This document shows, in pieces, positions 1 to 4,864 of a stretch of DNA of 5,052 bases; within the stretch, counting starts at the first letter, position 1, and the number at the start of each line of letters is the position of its first letter. The translations under genes were made by a program, and so were the position numbers. The notes below the pieces were generated by a model that ran no database searches, was not told the origin of the DNA, and saw nothing but the letters and a program-made list of their open reading frames with translations. The stretch is from Candidatus Iainarchaeum sp. (GTDB lineage: Archaea; Iainarchaeota; Iainarchaeia; Iainarchaeales; GCA-2688035), in contig JAQTPU010000068.1 in assembly GCA_028712575.1 (NCBI GenBank), positions 1-5,052 on the forward strand, given 5' to 3'.

Positions 1-2
1 AA

Positions 3-86
3 AAAAAGGGTTCCTGGATAATAAGGCCGAGGGAAGAAATTCATAATGAAATCTGGAAAACCCTGAAAAGAAAGCTCAAATTATAA
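3..86 (+). CDS. 3' end of an upstream gene, product unknown (partial)
   Basis: Frame 3 is open from the window edge to a TAA at 84-86 and encodes 27 residues. The visible tail contains GSWIIRPREEIHNEIW and ends in a basic stretch (TLKRKLKL), which reads like a real amphipathic C-terminal helix; the two other forward frames stop earlier, at 19-24 and 44-46. It lies 22 bases before the TTG of the next gene, and the stop-to-start gap carries a Shine-Dalgarno sequence, so the two genes probably share a transcript. I do not recognise the family from this short tail. It could still be chance open frame, since 27 codons is little evidence on its own. Confidence 0.55.
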   Translation, partial: KKGSWIIRPREEIHNEIWKTLKRKLKL

Positions 87-99
87 TATTCTTTTTTTT

Positions 100-105
100 G
101 GTGAT
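100..105 (+). promoter_or_regulatory. Shine-Dalgarno GGTGAT that fixes the TTG start
   Basis: GGTGAT is complementary to the GAUCACC part of the archaeal 16S rRNA 3' end. It sits three bases before TTG at 109, the spacing expected when the 3' part of the GGAGGTGATC pairing is used. It supports TTG 109 over the internal ATG at 172, and suggests a gene translated from inside an operon rather than a leaderless one. Confidence 0.65.
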
Positions 106-108
106 TTT

Positions 109-684
109 TTGAACTGGAAGGAATTGTGGGAATTGATTTCTGAAAACCATATCCTGCGCAGGTACCTTGTAATGAATTCCTTTGACGGGACCTTGAGCGC
201 GTTCGGCCTGGTTATTGCAATGTTCCTTTCCAAAGTTTCAGACCCGAAACTTGTCCTTATTTCGGGAATAGGCGTTGTTTTTGCAACAGGCATAAGCGGG
301 GTATGGTCTGGCTATCTTTCAGAAAAGGCCGAGAGAAAACACGAGCTTCTGGAATTGAAAAGGCTTAATCCAGGGGAAAACCTTGAAAGCAGGAAAAAGG
401 AATTCGGCGAGCTGACAATAATAATGGGGCTTGCAAACGGGATGAGCACTGCAATTGTCGGAGCCCTTGTGATAAGCCCTTTCTTTTTTGCAGCAGCGCA
501 TTTTGTCCCTGTCCAGACAGCCTTCCTGATTTCCTTTGCGCTTGTTGCAGTCATTCTTGTTATTTTAGGCGCAGTAATGTCCAGGATTTCAAAAGAAAGC
601 TTCTGGAAGCACGCGTTCCTGACTCTCCTCGCAGGCTTCATGGTGGGAATAATAATTTTCCTTTTCGAGCTCCTGAAATTTTAA
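109..684 (+). CDS. VIT1/CCC1-family integral membrane protein
   Basis: This 191-residue protein resembles the compact archaeal branch of the VIT1/CCC1 family (DUF125, TIGR00267-like), whose characterised eukaryotic members move Fe2+ or Mn2+ across membranes; transport by this branch is inferred. The family signature is at residues 17-33: RRYLVMNSFDG, with Asp26 in the first helix at the place of the conserved metal-path aspartate. About five membrane helices are visible, near residues 25-41, 47-69, 105-127, 134-157 and 168-188. Between helices 2 and 3 lies a charged cytoplasmic segment (residues 70-102) rich in Glu (72, 75, 79, 82, 90, 93, 98), comparable in place to the metal-binding region of VIT1. 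TTG 109 is chosen because of the GGTGAT site and because starting at ATG 172 would remove the conserved RRYLV part. It is probably cotranscribed with the truncated gene before it. Family assignment is fairly secure; substrate is unknown. Confidence 0.8.
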   Translation: MNWKELWELISENHILRRYLVMNSFDGTLSAFGLVIAMFLSKVSDPKLVLISGIGVVFATGISGVWSGYLSEKAERKHELLELKRLNPGENLESRKKEFGELTIIMGLANGMSTAIVGALVISPFFFAAAHFVPVQTAFLISFALVAVILVILGAVMSRISKESFWKHAFLTLLAGFMVGIIIFLFELLKF

Positions 685-700
685 TTGCTTTTTTCCAGGC

Positions 701-715
701 GTAATTCTTAAATAG
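701..715 (+). promoter_or_regulatory. TATA-type promoter for the membrane protein gene
   Basis: CTTAAATAG at 707-715 is a good archaeal TATA box. Its centre lies 30 bases before the ATG at 741, so transcription would begin at or a few bases before that ATG (leaderless or nearly so). No Shine-Dalgarno is seen before 741, which agrees. The preceding GTAAT is only a weak BRE. Confidence 0.6.
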
Positions 716-740
716 CCGTTTGCCGTTATTATTTGTTGTT

Positions 741-1772
741 ATGGGCGCGTATATTGACGGGGTAATTGATTCTTTCAGGCATTCGTTTAACACAGGCTAT
801 CTGGGTTATGTTCTTCTCGTTTCCCTTGTTTCGGCCCTGGCAATATTTGTCCTGCTCGGAATTTTCGGGCTGATTGCAGTTGCGGCCGCATCCTCGATTT
901 TAGGCGCCGACCTTTTTGCGCTTTTTTCCCAGGCAATTGCATCTGGTTCTAACGCAAGCGCCGTGCAGGCTTTCCTGCTTGGCAGGCTTTCAGACCCGGC
1001 TGTCTTTGCAGGCCTTGCTGCCGCAACCGGGATTCTGCTTGCTGTTTTTGCGGTTGTTTCAGTGCTTGTACAGGCTTTTTTTGAAGGAATTTTTTATTCC
1101 ATTGCAAGGCAGTTCATGAATAAAGGGGCCGGCGATTTCGGCAAAGCAGTTTCCCTCTCGAGAAAAAGGCTCTTCGACCTTTTCAAGGCAAGGCTGGCAG
1201 TGGGAATTTTTGTTTTAATCCTTGCCCTGGTTATTTTTTCGCCTGCGCTTGCAATGCTTCCGCAGGCAATCGCCCAAGCAGGCAATTTTTCAGCTGCAGC
1301 CGCAGCAAATCCAGGCATTGCTTCGGAAATGCCGCCTGCCCTCGAGGCCTTCATGAATCTTTTCAATGCCCTGCAAATGGTTTTTTCCATCGTGCTTTTT
1401 TTGCTGTCGCCTTTCCTGGTTGTAATAGGGCCAATTGTCGTGTTTGAAGAAAAAGGCGCTGTCGATTCAATCAAAAGGGCTGTTGAAATTACAAAAGGGA
1501 AACTGCTTTCCTCTCTTGGATTTGAACTGCTTTTGGCATTGTTATCCGTGGTTGCGGGAATTATTTTTGCAGTGATACTGGTTTTTTTCATAGTCATCGC
1601 GGTTTTTTTCTGGCCGATTTTATTCCTGCTTCTCCTTGCGCTTGTGGCTTTCATTGCATGGGCAGTTGCCCTTGAAATTGCCGCAAACGTAAAGCTCTTT
1701 GAAATAAATTCGGGTTCAAGGACAATGCATGCAGCCCAAAGCACGGGATACATAGGGACAATCAGGCGATAG
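741..1772 (+). CDS. polytopic membrane protein, function unknown
   Basis: This 343-residue, very hydrophobic Ala/Phe/Leu-rich protein starts at ATG 741; a longer frame from TTG 720 is less likely because the TATA box at 707-715 would place the transcript start after it. Hydrophobic segments are seen near residues 22-52, 86-112, 152-174, 210-235, 260-286 and 288-314 (the longer ones may be two helices), with basic loops at 123-151 and 243-254. The segment GPIVVFEEKGAVDSIKRAVE (230-249), a helix followed by a short loop with an E-x-x-x-x-x-x-S-x-x-x-A/S pattern, recalls the repeated motif of the broad glycerophosphodiester phosphodiesterase membrane-domain / DUF4013-like group of helical membrane proteins. 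No catalytic domain is attached and no substrate can be named. The tail (about 317-343) is soluble and Ser/Gly-rich. It is monocistronic: own promoter before, strong terminator after. Confidence 0.75.
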   Translation: MGAYIDGVIDSFRHSFNTGYLGYVLLVSLVSALAIFVLLGIFGLIAVAAASSILGADLFALFSQAIASGSNASAVQAFLLGRLSDPAVFAGLAAATGILLAVFAVVSVLVQAFFEGIFYSIARQFMNKGAGDFGKAVSLSRKRLFDLFKARLAVGIFVLILALVIFSPALAMLPQAIAQAGNFSAAAAANPGIASEMPPALEAFMNLFNALQMVFSIVLFLLSPFLVVIGPIVVFEEKGAVDSIKRAVEITKGKLLSSLGFELLLALLSVVAGIIFAVILVFFIVIAVFFWPILFLLLLALVAFIAWAVALEIAANVKLFEINSGSRTMHAAQSTGYIGTIRR

Positions 1773-1776
1773 AAAC

Positions 1777-1797
1777 AGCAGTTCAATTCTGCTTTTT
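1777..1797 (+). terminator. weak hairpin plus T5 just after the stop codon
   Basis: AGCAG at 1777-1781 and CTGCT at 1789-1793 form a 5-bp stem with a seven-base loop, and the T run continues to 1797. It begins five bases after the stop of the membrane protein gene. It may be a first, weak termination point ahead of the stronger one at 1806-1835. Confidence 0.35.
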
Positions 1798-1805
1798 CGG
1801 AGTTT

Positions 1806-1835
1806 GAAAATTGCGCAGCAATTTTCCTTTTTTTT
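1806..1835 (+). terminator. hairpin/oligo-T terminator of the membrane protein gene
   Basis: GAAAATTGC (1806-1814) and GCAATTTTC (1818-1826) form a perfect 9-bp stem with a three-base GCA loop, followed by C and eight T (1828-1835). Archaeal polymerase terminates on oligo-T; the hairpin makes it look like an intrinsic terminator. It also protects the opposite-strand tRNA-Gly from read-through by the upstream gene. Confidence 0.7.
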
Positions 1836-1863
1836 CCCGGGTTTTTCTTTTTAAGAAAAAGCC
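1836..1863 (-). terminator. oligo-T terminator of tRNA-Gly inside a palindrome
   Basis: Read on the minus strand, four bases after the tRNA 3' end, there is a T5 run (1860-1856) followed by CTT, then AAA and AAGAAAAA: a TTTTTCTT / AAGAAAAA inverted repeat at 1844-1860 or so. The first T run is the likely stop point of the tRNA transcript. The same CCCGGGTTTTTC...AAGAAAAAGC sequence recurs, diverged, at 4809-4836 and 4980-5008. Confidence 0.5.
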
Positions 1864-1864
1864 A

Positions 1865-1936
1865 TGCGGGTGCCGGGAATTGAACCCGGGCCACGACCTT
1901 GGCAAGGTCGAATCATAGCCACTAGACCACACCCGC
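1865..1936 (-). tRNA. tRNA-Gly (anticodon GCC)
   Basis: The 72-base cloverleaf is complete. The acceptor stem GCGGGTG pairs perfectly with CACCCGC. The D arm is GTCT-AGTGGCTA-TGAT, the anticodon arm is CGACC-TTGCCAA-GGTCG with anticodon GCC (reads GGC/GGU), the variable loop is TGGC, and the T arm is CCGGG-TTCAATT-CCCGG with the normal T54 T55 C56. The discriminator is A73, as in archaeal and eukaryotic tRNA-Gly (bacteria have U73). CCA is not encoded (TGG follows), so it must be added by the CCA-adding enzyme. There is no intron. It lies downstream of the HAD gene on the same strand but has its own upstream promoter-like element at 1968-1980. Confidence 0.96.
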
Positions 1937-1938
1937 AC

Positions 1939-1994
1939 TCCCCTTTTCTTTTTTGAAAAAAAGAAAAGTGTAAGTTTCCCAAAAGAAAAAACCC
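1939..1994 (-). promoter_or_regulatory. pre-tRNA-Gly module: BRE/TATA-like element and palindrome
   Basis: On the minus strand, GGGAAACTTACAC (1980-1968) lies 32-44 bases before the tRNA. GGGAAAC fits a BRE (the same heptamer precedes the TATA box at 5019) and CTTACAC would be a degenerate TATA. Between it and the tRNA is a palindrome: CTTTTCTTTTTT (1943-1954 on the plus strand), one G, then A7-G-A4-G (1956-1968). GGGGA adjoins the palindrome on the tRNA side. A TATA here would give a start about nine bases before the mature 5' end. An almost identical module precedes tRNA-Val. Confidence 0.5.
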
Positions 1995-1999
1995 TTTAT

Positions 2000-2070
2000 C
2001 TTTGGTAAACAGTTTCCCAAAAGAAAAGAATCCTTGCTTTTTGGTAAACAGTTTTCTTTTTCCCAAAAAG
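2000..2070. repeat. two diverged direct repeats of a GGTAAACAGTTT unit, plus short palindrome
   Basis: CTTT..GGTAAACAGTTT occurs at 2000-2015 and 2037-2054, with a period of 39 bases; each copy is followed by a TTTCCCAAAA-type block (2013-2023 and 2059-2069). CTTTTT-CCC-AAAAAG at 2056-2070 is a perfect inverted repeat. Read on the minus strand, the blocks are GGGAAA-rich copies resembling the promoter-like element at 1968-1980, so the spacer may have grown by duplication of that unit. The spacer 1937-2135 holds no credible coding sequence. Confidence 0.55.
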
Positions 2071-2135
2071 AGCTGCAGATTTTGAATAAGGAATTATCTT
2101 CTGTGAAGGATTTTAAAACAATTGCAAATGCCGGA

Positions 2136-2801
2136 TTAATTTTGTTTTTCAATTTTTCCGATTATTTTTGGCAGTTCGCACAGGCTTTCTGCGATAAAAA
2201 GCGGTTTTTCCTTTTCAAGTTCTTTCCTGCCCGAAGCCCCTGTTTTTCTGTAAATTGATATCGCTTTCATGCCGGCTTTTTTTGCCGCGCGCACATCCAT
2301 TACCGAATCCCCGGCCACTGCGCAGTTTTCCGGTTTTGTGCCGAGTTTTTTTGCAAGTTTCAGGAGCATTTCAGGGTCGGGCTTTGCCTTTTGCACGTCT
2401 GAAAAGGAAATCGTCTTTCCGAATTTTTCCAGCAATTCCCGCGGAGCCGACTGTTTCAATGTCCGCCTGCTGGAATTTGTTGCAATTCCCAGCCTGTATC
2501 CCTTGAGCCTTTTAAGGCAGGGAAAAACGTCCCTGAACACTGTTTTTCTTCCCCTTATCAGCGAATAATAAATCCGCCTCCTTAATTCCAAAAATTCCTC
2601 CATTTCAATTTTGAGGGTTTTTTTTGCATTGAGCTTTTTGTAGATTTCCTCTGTGTTCAGCCGCATGTATTTTTTTATCATTTTTTTGCCGAGCCTTAAT
2701 CCGAACAATTCAAACAGCCTTATGAATGATTTCTCGTGCAACGGAATAGTGTCAATAAGCGTTCCGTCCAAATCAAAAATAACGGCTTTTATTTTTCCCA
2801 T
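2136..2801 (-). CDS. HAD-superfamily hydrolase (phosphatase, subfamily IA-like)
   Basis: This 221-residue cytoplasmic protein has the four haloacid-dehalogenase motifs in order. Motif I is FDLDGT with nucleophile Asp10 and acid/base Asp12. Motif II is IATNS with Thr108. Motif III is the Lys of KAKPDP (Lys140). Motif IV is GDSVMD with Asp165 and Asp169, which bind Mg2+. The alpha-helical cap between motifs I and II (about residues 15-90) and the length fit the phosphoglycolate phosphatase / beta-phosphoglucomutase-like subfamily IA. Members hydrolyse small phosphate esters, and the substrate cannot be read from the sequence. The mutase reaction is possible but not indicated. The protein is Lys/Arg-rich, especially in the cap. 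ATG 2801 follows the transglutaminase gene stop by 13 bases; GGGCGGGATT in that gap is at best a weak Shine-Dalgarno. It is therefore probably the second gene of a two-gene transcript. No strong terminator is seen directly after it. Confidence 0.9.
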   Translation of the reverse strand: MGKIKAVIFDLDGTLIDTIPLHEKSFIRLFELFGLRLGKKMIKKYMRLNTEEIYKKLNAKKTLKIEMEEFLELRRRIYYSLIRGRKTVFRDVFPCLKRLKGYRLGIATNSSRRTLKQSAPRELLEKFGKTISFSDVQKAKPDPEMLLKLAKKLGTKPENCAVAGDSVMDVRAAKKAGMKAISIYRKTGASGRKELEKEKPLFIAESLCELPKIIGKIEKQN

Positions 2802-2814
2802 AATCCCGCCCGAA

Positions 2815-4560
2815 TCAGCCAGTGTTTTTTTGCCTTAAAAACCGCATTGAAACAAGCACGGCTGCGCAGGCCGCCGCTCTTATTCCACCCGCAATAATTA
2901 TTGTTTCCATCTGCAGTTCCCCAGCCCTGCCTGAAACTTCCGTGTTCTCCGGATTTTCACCCCTGTTTTCAGGCACTGTGCCAGCAGCAGGCAATTCCGC
3001 CCCTTTCACTGTCAACCGCTTTTCAAAGTCAAGCCCCGGGGCAGTTATTTTTACAGTATAAATGCCAGCGGAATAATTGCCTATTGTTACAGCAAATTTT
3101 TTTTCTTCAAGCCCGCCTATTGTTTCCTTCTGCCTTAATCCAATGCCGTTTCCTGCAATTTCAAAATTGACATCGCCTTCGGAATTTCCCGTGTTTTCAA
3201 GCGTAATTTCAATTGCCAGGTTTTTTCCCGTTATTATGGGGGCTATTTTTTTTACCCCTATTTTTGCAGGCATATGCTCCGCAGGCATCTGCGTTATTTT
3301 GAGCTGCCTTGTGATTTCCGGGGCAAAGGAACTTATTGTATACTCGCCCTGAAGAAACTGGTTTTGTTCCAGGGCAATGTCTGCAAATGCCCTTGAACCG
3401 GCTGTTTTTTCCTCTCCGGGCTTCAGCAGCAAAATGCGGTTTTTTTCGCTGGCCAGGATTTCCTTGGGCAGCGACAATGAAACAGGCACAAGGCTGTAAT
3501 TTTCTGAAAGGTTTTTAATTGAAAAATTCAGGTCAAACCACCTCTGTGCAGGCCCCTCGATATCCGGGGCGCTTATTTCGACAATTCCTGAAAACTCCTT
3601 TGCATCCTGGACCGCAACTGAAATTGTTTTTTGTTCAAGGCTTATTTTTGCGCTCGTTGGCGCGCTTATTGAATCAATCGCATTGTTGGTGTCGGGAAAA
3701 ATGCTCATTGCAATATGGGTTCCGTCGACAAGGCCGGCTTCGCCGTAAGTCGGGTCAAGCTGGACCCAGCCTGAAGACGGGACAAAAGCTTCCGCCCAGG
3801 CATGGTTGTTCCAGTCGGCCCCGGAAAAAACAGTTCCCATTACAAGCCTTGTCGGAATTTTTTTTGCCCGCAAAATTGCCGCGGCCAGTTCTGAAAAATG
3901 CCCGCAGACGCCTTTCTTTGAATGCAGGGCCTCAACTGCAGACTGCTCTTTTCCCACAAAGGAAATGTCATACTCCAGATAATTATGGACAAATTCAGCC
4001 GTTTTCCTTATTGTTTCAAGCTCGCTTTTTGAATCGAATTCGTTTTCCGCAAGCGTTGTTATGCTCGGGTCGCCGGATTCAATAAAGGCAGTCGGGGCAT
4101 TGAACTCGTCAAAGCCGGTTATCGGCATGTCAAGCAGGTAATCCTTCAGGCCGTTCCTGTAATAATTCGTGGTTATTTCGGCCTCTATAAAATAAGTGAA
4201 ATTCCCGGTTTCATTAACCCTGAAAACAGCAATATTGTTGCCGAAAGAATCAGTTTCATTTTCCGCACCAATTGTTTTCCCGTTTATTTCAAGCCGCTCA
4301 TTTATTGAAAAAATCTTTTGAAAATCAGTATCCCTGAAACTCAGGATTTTTATTGTTGCAGGCACTCCCCTTAAGTCGCCGGAAATGCTTCCCTGTGCGG
4401 TAATCAAGGCTTTTGCCTTTACGCCCTGGATTTGCATTGAATTTTTTATTTCAACGGCAGAGCAGTTCGCGGAAAGCAGGGCTATTGCAAGAACAATAAG
4501 AAGAATGAAAACCTTTGCCTTCGGAAAAAAACCTCTGCCTGCCCGTCCCCTGCGCGTCAT
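2815..4560 (-). CDS. secreted, C-terminally anchored transglutaminase-like protein
   Basis: From ATG 4560 the protein has 581 residues. A basic N-terminus (Arg3, 4, 6, 9; Lys14, 16) and hydrophobic core (17-31) form a Sec-type signal peptide, with cleavage probably between 31 and 36. An N-terminal beta-rich region (36-180) precedes a transglutaminase/papain-like core (PF01841 type): GVCGHFSELAAAILRAKKIP with Cys219, NNHAWAEAF with His253, and WVQLDPT with Asp269, an intact catalytic triad. Two beta-sandwich segments follow. The second (about 435-518), with ITLENTGNSEGDV, resembles CARDB-type Ig folds. Then come a Pro/Glu/Asn-rich linker (521-550), a membrane helix (553-572) with an unexpected Arg561, and a short basic tail. 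Several N-x-S/T sequons (101, 116, 345, 354, 495) fit an exposed glycoprotein. Prokaryotic relatives may be proteases or crosslinkers; activity is unproven. An ATG at 4593 in the same frame is rejected because the TATA box overlaps it. Confidence 0.88.
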   Translation of the reverse strand: MTRRGRAGRGFFPKAKVFILLIVLAIALLSANCSAVEIKNSMQIQGVKAKALITAQGSISGDLRGVPATIKILSFRDTDFQKIFSINERLEINGKTIGAENETDSFGNNIAVFRVNETGNFTYFIEAEITTNYYRNGLKDYLLDMPITGFDEFNAPTAFIESGDPSITTLAENEFDSKSELETIRKTAEFVHNYLEYDISFVGKEQSAVEALHSKKGVCGHFSELAAAILRAKKIPTRLVMGTVFSGADWNNHAWAEAFVPSSGWVQLDPTYGEAGLVDGTHIAMSIFPDTNNAIDSISAPTSAKISLEQKTISVAVQDAKEFSGIVEISAPDIEGPAQRWFDLNFSIKNLSENYSLVPVSLSLPKEILASEKNRILLLKPGEEKTAGSRAFADIALEQNQFLQGEYTISSFAPEITRQLKITQMPAEHMPAKIGVKKIAPIITGKNLAIEITLENTGNSEGDVNFEIAGNGIGLRQKETIGGLEEKKFAVTIGNYSAGIYTVKITAPGLDFEKRLTVKGAELPAAGTVPENRGENPENTEVSGRAGELQMETIIIAGGIRAAACAAVLVSMRFLRQKNTG

Positions 4561-4581
4561 GCCAATATAATGCAAAACCAG

Positions 4582-4593
4582 GTATAAAAACAT
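4582..4593 (-). promoter_or_regulatory. TATA box of the transglutaminase-HAD operon
   Basis: On the minus strand TTTTTATAC (4590-4582) is an archaeal TATA box whose centre lies about 26 bases before ATG 4560, predicting leaderless transcription from that ATG. It directly overlaps the upstream in-frame ATG (4593-4591), which therefore would not be in the mRNA. The T5 is also the first oligo-T run downstream of tRNA-Val, so it may end that transcript. Confidence 0.6.
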
Positions 4594-4624
4594 TAATCTG
4601 TGGAGTTCATTGGTTCAATATGAT

Positions 4625-4697
4625 TGGGCCCGGTGAGATTCGGACTCACGGCCTCCACCTTGTAAGGGTGGCGTCATAACCGCTAGACCACGGACCC
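4625..4697 (-). tRNA. tRNA-Val (anticodon TAC) with C at position 55
   Basis: The 73-base cloverleaf has acceptor GGGTCCG paired with CGGGCCC (one T4-G69 wobble), D arm GTCT-AGCGGTTA-TGAC, anticodon arm CCACC-CTTACAA-GGTGG with anticodon TAC (reads GUA and probably other GUN codons), variable loop AGGCC, T stem GTGAG/CTCAC and discriminator A73. CCA is not encoded (ATCA follows) and there is no intron. The T loop reads TCCGAAT: position 55 is C (base 4643 on the plus strand is G) instead of the near-universal T that becomes pseudouridine and pairs with G18. All stems are otherwise sound, so it is probably functional. It lies 35 bases before the TATA box of the transglutaminase gene. Confidence 0.95.
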
Positions 4698-4764
4698 TCC
4701 CCTTTCTTTTCTTTTTTCGAAAAAGAAAAGAAAGTGTAAGTTTCCCAAAGAAAAGAAAAAACTC
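4698..4764 (-). promoter_or_regulatory. pre-tRNA-Val module: BRE/TATA-like element and long palindrome
   Basis: GGGAAACTTACAC (4746-4734 on the minus strand) is identical to the element before tRNA-Gly. Between it and the tRNA is a near-perfect palindrome: plus-strand C-T3-C-T4-C-T6-C (4702-4718) against G-A5-G-A4-G-A3-G (4719-4734), one unpaired base in 33. GGGGA joins it to the tRNA, as in the Gly locus. Upstream, both copies continue into AAAG(A/G)GTTTTTTCTTTT. It is the likely tRNA promoter; CTTACAC is a poor TATA, so this rests mainly on conservation and position. Confidence 0.5.
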
Positions 4765-4799
4765 TTTTGCTTTGTGACAATTCTTTTGCTGTGCAAAAG
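4763..4799. repeat. direct repeat TCTTTTGCT and hairpin CTTTTGC-TGT-GCAAAAG
   Basis: TCTTTTGCT occurs at 4763-4771 and 4782-4790 (19 bases apart). The second copy is part of a perfect 7-bp inverted repeat, CTTTTGC (4783-4789) and GCAAAAG (4793-4799), with loop TGT. No gene uses it as an obvious terminator, as no T run follows on the plus strand beyond CTCTTTTT at 4801-4808. Confidence 0.6.
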
Positions 4800-4808
4800 C
4801 CTCTTTTT

Positions 4809-4836
4809 CCCAGGTTTTTCCCTTTAGAAAAAAAGC
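4809..4836. repeat. diverged copy of the CCCGGGTTTTTC...GAAAAAGC element
   Basis: CCCAGGTTTTTCCC (4809-4822) followed by TTTAGAAAAAAAGC (4823-4836) matches 1836-1863 over 28 bases with a handful of substitutions. Here it lies upstream of tRNA-Val, whereas the other copy lies downstream of tRNA-Gly, so it cannot simply be a tRNA terminator in both places. A block TCCCAAAGAAAAGAAA at 4841-4856 repeats the one at 4743-4758. Confidence 0.5.
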
Positions 4837-4864
4837 TGTGTCCCAAAGAAAAGAAACTTTTACT

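Noticed and set aside
81..88. TTATAATA as a promoter for the VIT-like gene
   Set aside because: It would start transcription at about the TTG itself and exclude the good GGTGAT Shine-Dalgarno; it also overlaps the upstream stop codon. Operon transcription explains the site better.
1094..1894. 266-codon minus-strand open frame
   Set aside because: It is antisense to the membrane protein gene, runs into the tRNA-Gly gene and encodes a low-complexity Ala/Ser/Lys/Arg sequence with no motif.
1865..1936. tRNA-Gly as an integration site (att) of a mobile element
   Set aside because: No repeated tRNA 3' end, integrase or mobile-element gene is present in the window.
1965..2070. CRISPR-like array from the repeated TTTCCCAAAAGAAAA and GGTAAACAG blocks
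   Set aside because: Only two or three diverged, AT-simple copies with unequal spacing; no regular spacers and no cas genes.
1851..2152. Overlapping minus-strand open frames of 71 and 76 codons
   Set aside because: They read through or stop near tRNA-Gly and consist of translated AAAGAAA/TTTCTTT repeats.
3519..4085. 188-codon plus-strand open frame
   Set aside because: It is antisense to the transglutaminase core, whose frame carries an intact catalytic triad; the translation is Arg/Pro/Gln/Leu-rich with no recognisable domain.
4561..4593. ATG 4593 as start of the transglutaminase-like protein
   Set aside because: It overlaps the TATA box at 4582-4590 and would put extra residues before an already complete signal peptide.
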